Below are positions 17,075 through 25,189 of a stretch of DNA of 64,000 nucleotides, piece by piece (within the stretch, counting starts at the first letter, position 1; each line of letters begins with the position of its first letter). The stretch lies in the NCBI GenBank assembly GCA_900756925.1, contig CAAELX010000041.1:20246-84245 (forward strand), in the 5' to 3' direction. A program made the position numbers and the translations under genes. Source of the stretch: an uncultured Roseburia sp. GTDB taxonomy: Bacteria > Bacillota > Clostridia > Lachnospirales > Lachnospiraceae. The notes below the pieces were generated by a model. That model made no database searches and was not told where the DNA came from. It was given only the letters and a program-made list of their open reading frames with translations.

Positions 17075-18331
17075 ATGGCTGAACGAACTACTGCACTTTC
17101 TGAAAAAAGAGCTCATCTGGATTTTCTGTGTGAATCCCTGCATATGGCAACAGGACTTTCTGTTTTTCTTTTTGATGAACATCTTACCTGTATTTTTTGT
17201 CTCTCCAAATGGGAAGCACAAATAAAAAATTTTTTCTTTTTAAATTGTCCGAATGATCTGAACATAATTATGCACCGTGACAATACTCCCCCATTCTATT
17301 ATTGTGATTCCCTGCATTTAAGCTGGATTGTACTTCCTGTTTCCTGCTATCGCGCTTTTTATGTTCTCGGTCCTTCCTTTGAAACAGAAATCACCCCCTC
17401 TTTTTTTCAGAAAAAAATGGAATTTCAGAAAATGTCTGTTTCTTCACAAATTCAATTTTTGCATATGAGTAAAGATATTCCGGTCATTCCGAATACTCAG
17501 ATGTTCCGGTATGCTTCCATGCTTTACTATGCACTTTATGGGCAGTTATTAAATTTACATACTATTCTTCTCTCACCTGACACCAAAAGCTCTCTTTCCA
17601 AGCAGCCATTGACACCTCCTATTACTGCCGAAAAAATAGCGCATGGGATTCCGCAATCCCATGGTTCGAGAGTTTTGGAAAAAATAATGCTACAACGTGT
17701 AAAAACCGGAGATCTTTCTGCCTTTTCCAATCATACAGCCCACTTTTTATCTGATACAATTGTCGGAACGATGGCTGTTAATGATCCTCTCAGGCAGGCA
17801 AAAAATACGATTATTGCACAGGTCACTCTCGTTACGAGAGCAGCTGTTGATGGCGGAATGGATGCAGAGGCTGCTTTTTCCCTGAGTGATTACTTTATCC
17901 AACAGATTGAAGTTTGCGCAACATCCGATGAAGTATATGCTATCTCCAGTGAAATGTATCAGACCTTTGTCCAGAAAGTCCATGATGCCAGAACCGCTCA
18001 CTTTACACCGCTCACCGCTTTTATGTGTACCTATATTGACAAGCATCTTTTTGAAAAAATATCCTTGGACTCCCTCGCCGATGATCTCGGCTACGACACG
18101 TATTATCTGACCACGATTTTCCGGAAGGATACCGGCTGCACGATCAAGCAGTATATTTTAGAAAAAAAAGTAGCTCATGCAAAGATTATGCTTGCATCAA
18201 CTTTGCTGGATGTGCAGGAAATCAGCGACCGGCTTGCATTTACGTCCGCCTCTTATTTCTGCACACAGTTTAAAAAAATTGTCGGGGAATCTCCGCTTTC
18301 TTATCGGAAAAATCGAAATAATAGAATATAG
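17075..18331 (+). CDS. AraC family regulator of the hemicellulose locus
   Basis: 418 residues. The N-terminal ~280 residues form a sensory region without an obvious cupin, and the C-terminal ~100 residues hold the two helix-turn-helix motifs of the AraC/XylS family (SLDSLADDLGYDTYYLTTIF and VQEISDRLAFTSASYFCTQFKK), ending with the usual SPLSYRK. AGAGGA lies 7 bp before the ATG. It is divergent from the sugar carrier and shares an intergenic region carrying a direct repeat. It probably activates the carrier-GH39 and GH35-GH3 transcripts when xylo-oligosaccharides are present; the ligand is inferred. Confidence 0.88.
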   Translation: MAERTTALSEKRAHLDFLCESLHMATGLSVFLFDEHLTCIFCLSKWEAQIKNFFFLNCPNDLNIIMHRDNTPPFYYCDSLHLSWIVLPVSCYRAFYVLGPSFETEITPSFFQKKMEFQKMSVSSQIQFLHMSKDIPVIPNTQMFRYASMLYYALYGQLLNLHTILLSPDTKSSLSKQPLTPPITAEKIAHGIPQSHGSRVLEKIMLQRVKTGDLSAFSNHTAHFLSDTIVGTMAVNDPLRQAKNTIIAQVTLVTRAAVDGGMDAEAAFSLSDYFIQQIEVCATSDEVYAISSEMYQTFVQKVHDARTAHFTPLTAFMCTYIDKHLFEKISLDSLADDLGYDTYYLTTIFRKDTGCTIKQYILEKKVAHAKIMLASTLLDVQEISDRLAFTSASYFCTQFKKIVGESPLSYRKNRNNRI

Positions 18332-18335
18332 GAAA

Positions 18336-18362
18336 GGGACGCAAAATTTGCGTCCCCCTCTT
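18336..18362 (+). terminator. Terminator after the AraC gene
   Basis: GGGACGCAAA pairs with TTTGCGTCCC with almost no loop and is followed by a pyrimidine-rich CCTCTTATT. Confidence 0.7.
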
Positions 18363-18389
18363 ATTCTGTGGTAATGTCTGCCATCTTTA

Positions 18390-18848
18390 TTATTTCAGCA
18401 AATAATTTTTTACTAAATCCACAACTTCTTCTGCCACCTCAATCTGCTCTGCCGCATCATCCCTACTGGCTATATAAAAAGTGTCATAATCACTTTTATG
18501 TCTTATTATCTCAAGTCTGGAAATATTACGTCCTATGTTCCTTGGGAAAATTTCCGTATGAACATAATTTTTATTGAAATAACTAAGTGTATCTTTATGC
18601 TTTTTAAAAGCAATCGGCTCCTTAGCAAGCACCGCATCTATTGCATGAAAGCATGAATAATATACCCGATTATTTGCCGCCTTATATTTGCCTGCTTCTA
18701 ACAAAATTTTAGCTGTCTCCAGATCATCCTTGGCCTGTTCAAATTTGTATCGTGCCACATCTTCAAATGTACCTTCTGAATATAATTCGCTCAAATAATT
18801 ACCCCATCTTTCTCTACATTTCGATAAAACATATCCGCTTTCTTCCAA
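18390..18848 (-). CDS. HEPN domain protein, toxin half of a HEPN/MNT module
   Basis: 152 residues, all-helical. The HEPN helix pair is seen in ARYKFEQAKDDLETAKILLEAG and NRVYYSCFHAIDAVL; the latter gives the R-x5-H catalytic pattern of HEPN ribonucleases. It overlaps the end of the upstream nucleotidyltransferase gene by 58 bp if started at the ATG. A TTG overlapping that gene's TGA (residue 19 on) is a possible alternative start that would give the common 4-bp coupling. Pairs of this kind act as toxin-antitoxin systems, with the MNT partner AMPylating the HEPN toxin. That role is family knowledge, not shown here. Confidence 0.82.
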   Translation of the reverse strand: MEESGYVLSKCRERWGNYLSELYSEGTFEDVARYKFEQAKDDLETAKILLEAGKYKAANNRVYYSCFHAIDAVLAKEPIAFKKHKDTLSYFNKNYVHTEIFPRNIGRNISRLEIIRHKSDYDTFYIASRDDAAEQIEVAEEVVDLVKNYLLK

Positions 18849-19120
18849 TAATCAAAATGTGCCTTACTCTGTACTACCGGCATAATATCTGTCCCATATT
18901 CATCATTAAAATCATATGTGACGTCACAAATTTTCTTTTCCAAGGGACTGACCCCCTCTCTATCTGTATCAACAAGAATCATTACATCAATATCCGAATC
19001 CGGTCTAAAATCGCCACGTGCATAAGAACCATACAAAATCACTTTTTTCACTCTATAATCTGTAGCATTTTCTAATTCCCCTCTGTATGCTTTCAATAAC
19101 TCTTCTATTTTCTTTGGCAT
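18791..19120 (-). CDS. MNT-type nucleotidyltransferase, antitoxin half of a HEPN/MNT module
   Basis: 109 residues, minimal nucleotidyltransferase. The diagnostic motif is YGSYARGDFRPDSDIDVMI (GS..ARG and the two metal-binding Asp of SDID). In MntA/HepT systems this enzyme adds AMP to a Tyr on the HEPN partner and neutralises it. Encoded directly upstream of and overlapping the HEPN gene, consistent with coupled translation. The pair sits alone between the AraC gene and the flippase-like gene, on the opposite strand to the AraC gene. Confidence 0.85.
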   Translation of the reverse strand: MPKKIEELLKAYRGELENATDYRVKKVILYGSYARGDFRPDSDIDVMILVDTDREGVSPLEKKICDVTYDFNDEYGTDIMPVVQSKAHFDYWKKADMFYRNVEKDGVII

Positions 19121-19313
19121 ATGTGCGACACCTTCTTTCTCAATTTTATAAGATTCATTTTATCATACTTCTATTTTCTCTTCCAGCCTTAATTCCATAC
19201 ACTTTCCTAAGAAATTATAACGTACCCTTTTACAATCCTTATCAAGCAGGAAAAGCTGTTGCTTACGCTTCCGTCATCCAATCCCGCACCATCGCAGGAT
19301 CGATGTTCTCGAA

Positions 19314-20432
19314 TCAGCGCTCTGTGGATTCTAAACTCCGGTTCTGTACAGCGGCAGCTTTATTCCAGACCACGACAAGCAGACTTACCACCAGCAGAAA
19401 ATAGAAGTTCAGTCCCCGGCTCACTAACATCGACGGGATCAGATAGCTCTGTGAAAATACGGAGGCGAACACCGACCGGTACATGAACTCTGTGATTCCC
19501 TGCGCCCCCGGAAGCGGCAGCATATCCACTGCGATGTATACAGACGCCTGCAAAATCATAACTTCCCATACCGATGTACCGCTCTCTCCAAAACCTCTGT
19601 ACACCATATAAGTCAGCAAAAACACACTGCAGCGCTGAAGAAAGGTCACTGCGATCAATACCAAAAGTTTCCCCGGCTGTCCTTTCAGCCAGTCTACTGC
19701 CCTTTTATAATTTCCGGTGAACTCCCTTACTTTTTCCATGCGGGTTTCCGATTCCTTCCAGAACCCAATGCAGATCATTTTCTTTTCAAACCACGATGCA
19801 GCGCGCACCATCCAGCGGGGAAAGAGCATGGCTGCAAGCACAACCGCTATAACCACGATATTTAACAGCAGTCCGACCAGATATAACGAAAAATAATTTT
19901 CCAATGCCAGATGCAGGGGTCTTCCACAGAAAATCAAAAGTCCACACCCAATCCAGACGAGGACAAGCTTATAAAGCACCGCAACTGTCATTAACACCAC
20001 TGTGCTGTCTGCCCCTTTATTTCCATCCTTATTCATATAATAAAGCTGCACCGGCTGTCCGCCTGTTGCGGACGGTGTAATGCCGGAATAGAAAAATCCG
20101 AGAAAAGAATACTGGATACAGCGGAACAGGGAGCTTCCTTTGCTTTTCGATTTTCCTGCCCCATCGGCTGCCTGCATTGCATGCAACAGATACCAGATCA
20201 TACTTCCCTCCGCACACACAAAAAAGAGTGCCAGTCCCGCCGCTGCGACCAGATACGGTACTGACATATGTTTTACCGCCTGTACGATTTCTCCCAGATT
20301 CTGTCCTCTAAGCAGCGTGTAGAATGTCAGGAACATAATTCCCAAAAAAAGCACTGCTTCGCCCGCTTTTTTCCTGTTTAATTTCCATTTTTTTGTTTCC
20401 ATTCGTCTCTCAATCCCTTTTCTTAGCCTCAT
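19314..20432 (-). CDS. Flippase-like / lysylphosphatidylglycerol synthase transmembrane family protein
   Basis: 372 residues with about eight hydrophobic helices, of the family that includes the membrane part of MprF. The conserved stretch GFFYSGITPSATGGQPVQLYYM (the TPSATGG turn) is diagnostic. The catalytic lysyl-transfer domain of MprF is absent, so this is the stand-alone flippase-like form, thought to move lipids or lipid-linked molecules. The ATG at 20432 overlaps the previous gene's TGA by 4 bp (ATGA); METKKWK at 20402 is an alternative. It forms a leftward operon with the GT2 and papain-like genes, pointing to envelope lipid or glycolipid work. Substrate unknown. Confidence 0.82.
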   Translation of the reverse strand: MRLRKGIERRMETKKWKLNRKKAGEAVLFLGIMFLTFYTLLRGQNLGEIVQAVKHMSVPYLVAAAGLALFFVCAEGSMIWYLLHAMQAADGAGKSKSKGSSLFRCIQYSFLGFFYSGITPSATGGQPVQLYYMNKDGNKGADSTVVLMTVAVLYKLVLVWIGCGLLIFCGRPLHLALENYFSLYLVGLLLNIVVIAVVLAAMLFPRWMVRAASWFEKKMICIGFWKESETRMEKVREFTGNYKRAVDWLKGQPGKLLVLIAVTFLQRCSVFLLTYMVYRGFGESGTSVWEVMILQASVYIAVDMLPLPGAQGITEFMYRSVFASVFSQSYLIPSMLVSRGLNFYFLLVVSLLVVVWNKAAAVQNRSLESTER

Positions 20433-21001
20433 GCAACAGCCGTCTCCCGCCGATTCACTCCGGCTGGCAGTTCGGTTATCTCCACAAGCTCCTTAAGGCT
20501 CCCCTCAAAGATCTTCTCCTGCCCGAATTTTTCCATGAAATCCCGCGGTGTCACCAGGGAAAAATGTTTTTTCCACCGACAGACTCCGTAATCCTCTAAC
20601 ACCCTTGCCACATAAGAAGAACAGGTATAATGGTTTTCCTGATAAAACGGTTTGTTCCACAGAATAAAAGGTAAGCCGGCAACCGCATAATGATAGTGGA
20701 ACCGCTCTTCCATCGCCAGATGAAGCTCCTGTCTGATCGCCTCCTTCTGTGCCTGCGTGCACTCGATGCTGCACACCATATAATCTGCGGTTGGGAACAC
20801 GCTTAAAATTTTTCTCTTGTCTTCTTTTTCAAATCCTGCCAGAAGCGGAACCGCCGGATTCCGCCGTCCGACACTGTACGCTTCTTCCAGTTCCGGATCC
20901 ATGGATAACACGACATGAATATATTTCTGTTCGATCACACGTCTGATGATCCCTGCAAAAAATCCCGGTGTATCCACAAATGCAATATAAATCTGTGCCA
21001 T
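20429..21001 (-). CDS. NlpC/P60-like permuted papain-fold amidase (YiiX type)
   Basis: About 190 residues when started at MAQIYIAFVD (21001); a TTG at 21034 is possible but gives an ill-fitting head. His in HVVLSMDPELEEAYS and Cys in HYTCSSYVARVLEDYG are in the circularly permuted order (His before Cys) seen in the YaeF/YiiX and LRAT-like group. Such enzymes act on peptidoglycan or lipid amides. No signal peptide or membrane segment is visible. It is encoded between a GT2 and a flippase-like protein with 4-bp and ~40-bp spacing. The biochemical role is not predictable beyond hydrolase. Confidence 0.7.
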   Translation of the reverse strand: MAQIYIAFVDTPGFFAGIIRRVIEQKYIHVVLSMDPELEEAYSVGRRNPAVPLLAGFEKEDKRKILSVFPTADYMVCSIECTQAQKEAIRQELHLAMEERFHYHYAVAGLPFILWNKPFYQENHYTCSSYVARVLEDYGVCRWKKHFSLVTPRDFMEKFGQEKIFEGSLKELVEITELPAGVNRRETAVA

Positions 21002-21043
21002 AATCTTTTTCGCCCTCTCTTTCGTCTCTCCCAAATGTCCCCT

Positions 21044-22072
21044 TTACTGGAACTGATAAATTCTTCTTGCCATCCGGTAACCGCCAACCGTCAGTTTCCC
21101 GCCAATTTTTCCCGGCAGATAAGTAAAACCGCTCAGTGTCGTGCAGCGCAGCCTGTAATAAAGCCCCTTGTCGTAGTCCTTCATGTGCTCCCACATCACT
21201 CTCCGCTTTTCCCACGCCTCTTTTGTCTCGATCAGAAGCAGATGAATGGAAGAAATGGACAGCATGATTGAAATATTGCGCATCATATAGACTGCCAGCT
21301 TCGGATACATCCGCTTTACCTCATGTAAGTCCACACTTTTTGCCACAAGCTCCGTCACCTTAATCTGCTGGTCAATCCGCTTCATCAGCACCTTCTCATT
21401 GACGGACTGGTCATCCCTGCCAAGATAATAGTGATACAGATCAAGATCCATGTAATAGAGTGTCTTCGCATAAGGGAGCGGTTGATAGGAAAACAGGTTG
21501 TCCACATAGAACGTATGCTCCGGCAATTTTACCCCAGATTCCCGCAGCACCTGTGTGCGGAACATTAACGCATGCATAATCAGGTACTGGGATGGGCGGA
21601 AATGTCCGATCTCATTCCAGCCACAGACTTTCTCCACCGGGAAAATATTTTCATAATTCATCGGTTTCTGAATCCCTTCATCCAGATGGTCGTATACATA
21701 ATTGCAGATGAAAAGATCCGGACACGCACTCTCTCCATCCTCTGCGAAATGCCTGATCCGGTCTAAAAGCGCCAGACAGGCATTCTGATTTAGCCAGTCA
21801 TCCGAATCCACAACTTTATAATAAATTCCCTGTGCCAGTTCCAGCCCTTTATTGACGCCGGAGCCATGCCCGCCGTTTGGCTTGTGCACTGCTTTTACGA
21901 TATTCGGATATAACATCTCATACTCATCCGCGATTGCTCCGGTCTTATCTGTCGATCCGTCATCAATGATCAGGATCTCCACATCTTCACCGCCGACAAG
22001 CAGGGAATCGATACATCGTCTCATATAACTTTCTGAATTGTAACTTGGAACTGTAAAGGTAATATATTTCAT
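21044..22072 (-). CDS. Family 2 glycosyltransferase
   Basis: 342 residues, GT-A fold. Nucleotide-sugar site: FTVPSYNSESYMRRCIDSLL, then IIDDGSTDKT, and the metal-binding DxD motif as KVVDSDDWLN. The C-terminal ~130 residues are helical with a weak hydrophobic stretch, giving a peripheral membrane enzyme. First gene of the leftward GT2-amidase-flippase operon. Its ribosome binding site GGAGGA lies in the 3' arm of a terminator-like hairpin directly upstream, so translation and transcription may both be controlled there. Acceptor unknown. Confidence 0.88.
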   Translation of the reverse strand: MKYITFTVPSYNSESYMRRCIDSLLVGGEDVEILIIDDGSTDKTGAIADEYEMLYPNIVKAVHKPNGGHGSGVNKGLELAQGIYYKVVDSDDWLNQNACLALLDRIRHFAEDGESACPDLFICNYVYDHLDEGIQKPMNYENIFPVEKVCGWNEIGHFRPSQYLIMHALMFRTQVLRESGVKLPEHTFYVDNLFSYQPLPYAKTLYYMDLDLYHYYLGRDDQSVNEKVLMKRIDQQIKVTELVAKSVDLHEVKRMYPKLAVYMMRNISIMLSISSIHLLLIETKEAWEKRRVMWEHMKDYDKGLYYRLRCTTLSGFTYLPGKIGGKLTVGGYRMARRIYQFQ

Positions 22073-22125
22073 AAAAAAATCCTCCGCTTACTCTGTCTTA
22101 TCTACCTACAGAGTATAGCGGAGGA
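22073..22125 (-). promoter_or_regulatory. Hairpin combining terminator and sequestered ribosome binding site before the GT2 gene
   Basis: On the minus strand an ~18-bp stem (22108-22125 with 22080-22096, one bulge) is followed by seven T and then the ATG at 22072. The 3' arm contains GGAGGA, the only plausible Shine-Dalgarno for GT2. The T-run is both the terminator tail and the SD-to-start spacer. Confidence 0.7.
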
Positions 22126-22141
22126 ATCTTAATATCCTCAG

Positions 22142-22174
22142 CAGGAAATCTAAAGAAAAGCAAAAGATTTCCTG
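22142..22174 (-). terminator. 10-bp hairpin after pepP
   Basis: CAGGAAATCT pairs with AGATTTCCTG around a 13-nt loop, 23 bp beyond the pepP stop codon. It lacks a clear T-tract, so it may be an mRNA-stabilising stem rather than a terminator. Confidence 0.4.
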
Positions 22175-22196
22175 TCAGCTTTGTTAAATTTGTTTT

Positions 22197-23435
22197 TTAT
22201 CTGTCCTTCATAAATGCTTCAATCTCGTCCGGATCGCGGATAATTGCCTCTGACAGGCACTCACATCCGTTCTCTGTGATAAGCAGATCGTCCTCGATAC
22301 GGATTCCGATCTCCCACTCGTCAATATAAAGCCCCGGCTCATCGGTGATGATTGCGCCAGGTCTTAAGCGGTCATTACATGCTGCTGTCACATCATGCAC
22401 GTCAATTCCGAGGTGATGGGATACCCCGTGCATGTAGTAAGTTCCAATCTCGTCTTCCTTCTCGATCAGTCCAAGCTTCATGCAGCCTTCCGCTAATACT
22501 TTCTTTGCAATGTCATTTAACTCGCGCAGTGTCATGCCAGGCTTTGCCACTCTGGCAACCTCGCGGTTTGCGGCAAGCACGATATCATAGACCTGTCTCT
22601 GACGCTCGCTGTAAGTTCCATTTACCGGATAGGTTCTTGTGATATCCGCACAGTATCCACGGTACTTTGCCCCAAGATCCAGCAGAAGCAGGGTGCCGTC
22701 CTCACAGATGTCGAGGTTCGTCTCATAGTGTAACATTGTTCCGTTCGCACCGCTTCCGGCGATGGTCGGGAAAGAAGGCCCCTCTGCCCCGTTGTAACGG
22801 ATCGTGTATTCAAAATTGGCCTGTGCCTGATACTCTGCCATGCCCGGCTCTAACGTCTTCATGACATGCTGTAATGCCTTGTCTGTGATCGCAACGGCAT
22901 CGCGCACAAGTGCAACCTCGTCCTCATCTTTTTGCATACGCATCTCTGCGATAACCGGGAAAATATTCTTAATCGCGTGTCCCTGATATTTCTCTGCAAA
23001 TTCCTTAGCCTTTACCACATTATAATCCGGCAGATCTTCCATCTGGTGTCTGTAACAGTCAAAGTAAAGACTGTCAATGTCTTCTCTGGTCATCATAGAG
23101 TCCACAAACGCCTCAAAGGTATCAATGAACTGGATATCCTCAATTCCGGAAATCTCCCTTGCCTCATCCACGGTCACTTTTCTTCCATACCAGCGCTCCT
23201 GTGTCGGGTCCGCTTCCTCGATAAACAGGACAGTCTTATTCCCGTTTAATGTCTTTCTCATCATCAGGATCATATGGTCTCTTCTTAATCCTGTCAGATA
23301 GAAAAAGTTCCGGTTTGCCTCAAATGGCGCATATTCATCCACGCTGACGTGGTTTTCAATCCCGGAAAATAAAAGCAGCGCGGACTGTTTGTCCATTGTA
23401 TCAAAAATCTTTTTTCTTCTCTCTTCAAAATTCAT
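22197..23435 (-). CDS. pepP: Aminopeptidase P (Xaa-Pro aminopeptidase, M24B)
   Basis: 412 residues, cytoplasmic; removes an N-terminal residue preceding proline. An N-terminal creatinase-like domain (about 1-160) precedes the pita-bread catalytic domain. The five metal ligands are visible: Asp in LLLLDLGAKY, Asp in YCADITRTY, His in HGVSHHLGIDVHD, Glu in ITDEPGLYID and Glu in GIRIEDDLLIT. Length matches the family. A 62-codon gene follows upstream by 25 bp and probably shares the transcript. Confidence 0.93.
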   Translation of the reverse strand: MNFEERRKKIFDTMDKQSALLLFSGIENHVSVDEYAPFEANRNFFYLTGLRRDHMILMMRKTLNGNKTVLFIEEADPTQERWYGRKVTVDEAREISGIEDIQFIDTFEAFVDSMMTREDIDSLYFDCYRHQMEDLPDYNVVKAKEFAEKYQGHAIKNIFPVIAEMRMQKDEDEVALVRDAVAITDKALQHVMKTLEPGMAEYQAQANFEYTIRYNGAEGPSFPTIAGSGANGTMLHYETNLDICEDGTLLLLDLGAKYRGYCADITRTYPVNGTYSERQRQVYDIVLAANREVARVAKPGMTLRELNDIAKKVLAEGCMKLGLIEKEDEIGTYYMHGVSHHLGIDVHDVTAACNDRLRPGAIITDEPGLYIDEWEIGIRIEDDLLITENGCECLSEAIIRDPDEIEAFMKDR

Positions 23436-23460
23436 CTTTTTATCCTTCTATCTATAAGTG

Positions 23461-23649
23461 TTAAGCTTCTGCGCTTCTCTGAATCCGCGTTGTGATCTCT
23501 TTCACCTCTGCCATCAGTGCCGAATACATCTCCATCTCGAGTCCGACCGGTGACATATGCGGGTGCTCCTGCTTCATGCGGTATGCCTGCACCAGTAAAT
23601 TTCTTTTCACGTCTTCCAGTTCCAAAAGCTGTTCCTTACTCATCTTCAT
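23461..23649 (-). CDS. Small helical protein of unknown function
   Basis: 62 residues, charged and Met-rich (MKMSKEQLLELEDVKRNLL, EMEMYSALMAEVKEITTRI), predicted as two amphipathic helices; no membrane segment and no Cys. Located 25 bp upstream of pepP in the same direction. I do not recognise it. Its coding character is supported by composition and by its position in the operon. Confidence 0.55.
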   Translation of the reverse strand: MKMSKEQLLELEDVKRNLLVQAYRMKQEHPHMSPVGLEMEMYSALMAEVKEITTRIQRSAEA

Positions 23650-23815
23650 TCTCCCATTTTATGATTTTCCGGTGCCTGCATCCCTGCCGCAGACACCTCG
23701 AATATCATATCACAGTTAAGGCGTGTTTCGTTCACAAATTTCATAAGAAAAAGTAACAATCTTTTTTTCAACATTTAGCACTTTTGTATATTGACTGGAA
23801 AAATTTCATCACTTT

Positions 23816-24604
23816 TTACAATTGCATTAACGTTTGCAGTGCCTCATTTTCTACAATACAAGTTCCATGTTCCTCGATAAACGCAATCTCTGCTGCGCTT
23901 GAAAAACGTCTGTTGTTGTACTCCACGATAGCGAAGGCAAGCGGACGCACTTCCTCCTTGGTGAAGTGGATGAAATCGAGTACAAGGTAGAGCTTTTCGC
24001 CAATCCGGTAGAGGCTGCTCGCCGGTATATGCTCGGCAAAGTGCACGTTTTTACACAGTTCGATCACATCCTCCATGGAATCGCATTCCAATGCAAATGG
24101 GGTTGGGTTTTCAAAAACTGCTTCGCAAAGCTTTTGTTTCTGATCTTCTGCCGGATTTTCCTGCTTCTGTGCCGGCTGGTCTGCCTCTTCCTGCTGTGGG
24201 GTTTGTGTCTGCTGTTCTTTTTTCTGTTTCCCGCTTAAGCAGCGGTCGATCACGGACTCTTTTTCCTCGCGGTTCATGTTCCGGAATTCTTCTAATTTCT
24301 CCGGCGACAGCTGGCTCATGAGCTGTCCTACGGCGTCCACCAGGCCGCGCAGGCTCTGCTCCGTGTCACCGCCGAAGGTGATTGCCATGCTGTGATCCGA
24401 CAGGAGCTCTGCCTTCACGATTGGGGAGACATGGTCGAAGCTGAAGTCTTCGTGCTCTTCGATCTGTTCCACGACGGACTTCATGAAGCGCTGGGTTGTC
24501 TCAGCATCGCCGAGGATCTCGTCGATTTCGAAGCCCATGCTTTGAATTTCCTGCTCGGTCAGGGCACATCTGATTTTGTTTTCACTTAATCTTTTTATTT
24601 CCAT
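23816..24604 (-). CDS. mecA: MecA-like adaptor protein
   Basis: 262 residues. The N-terminal ~95 residues match the MecA/YpbH substrate-binding domain (MEIKRLSENKIRCALTEQEI, and the acidic helix with FMKSVVEQIEEHEDFSF), and the C-terminal ~100 residues match the ClpC-binding domain (FENPTPFALECDSMEDVIELC, LYLVLDF). A Gln/Glu-rich linker (about 125-160) joins them. The protein delivers substrates to ClpCP in Firmicutes and often limits competence or polysaccharide gene activators. Preceded by palindromic element B (its near end is 118 bp upstream), which is probably in its leader. Confidence 0.85.
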   Translation of the reverse strand: MEIKRLSENKIRCALTEQEIQSMGFEIDEILGDAETTQRFMKSVVEQIEEHEDFSFDHVSPIVKAELLSDHSMAITFGGDTEQSLRGLVDAVGQLMSQLSPEKLEEFRNMNREEKESVIDRCLSGKQKKEQQTQTPQQEEADQPAQKQENPAEDQKQKLCEAVFENPTPFALECDSMEDVIELCKNVHFAEHIPASSLYRIGEKLYLVLDFIHFTKEEVRPLAFAIVEYNNRRFSSAAEIAFIEEHGTCIVENEALQTLMQL

Positions 24605-24722
24605 ATGTATTACACCTGCATTTCGTATGAAGTTTCTTGCTTTTTGCGTACATTATCGTATGTTTTATATCGTTTGTAAATATGTTTTTGGGGATTTTTC
24701 TGGGTTTTGGGGAGAGTTTGGG

Positions 24723-24961
24723 GCGAAACTCGGTCGGAAGGTTATGGGGGATTGCGGAAGAGCTGCCGCTGTAGCAGCAGACACGCTTTCGCTCCGTGTC
24801 GCTCGCAGCGGTACTAAGCTTCCAGCCGAACATCGCCGGATTGTTGGCTAGCCACCACCGACTCTGTTCGGCTGCAAGCTAAGGACCGGCGGCTCCCCAA
24901 GGTCTGTTGCTACAGCGGCAGCTCTTCCGCAATCTTTCGTTACGTTGTGAACGAGTTTCGC
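24723..24961 (-). repeat. Palindromic element, copy B
   Basis: Terminal inverted repeat GCGAAACTCG (24723-24732) / CGAGTTTCGC (24952-24961), identical to copy A. Inner 33-bp stem 24750-24782 with 24902-24934, one deviation, in a sequence unrelated to A, C or D. Core 24783-24901 carries the conserved blocks; its inner arms also pair (AGCTTCCAGCCGAACA with TGTTCGGCTGCAAGCT). GCGAAAGC, a GNRA loop, is read on the minus strand. Upstream of mecA. Confidence 0.88.
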
Positions 24962-25189
24962 TTCTCTGACCCGGAAATGGTCCTATCATACGCTATCATA
25001 TATATTAAGGCAATAATATATTAATATGGCAGTAATATATCGATGTAGTAATATTATTATTTACAAACTATGATACTGCGTGTTTACATTTTATTTCATA
25101 ATTGTACGCCTTTCACTCATTTTGTGAAAATTATTTTTTATACAAAATTCCATACTACGGCATTCTGTATCTTGAAAGCTATCTTGAAA

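Noticed and set aside
19265-19313. 15-codon in-frame extension beyond the TGA of the flippase-like gene (ending MVRDWMTEA)
   Set aside because: Sixteen sense codons after a stop are expected by chance fairly often; no context for readthrough is visible.
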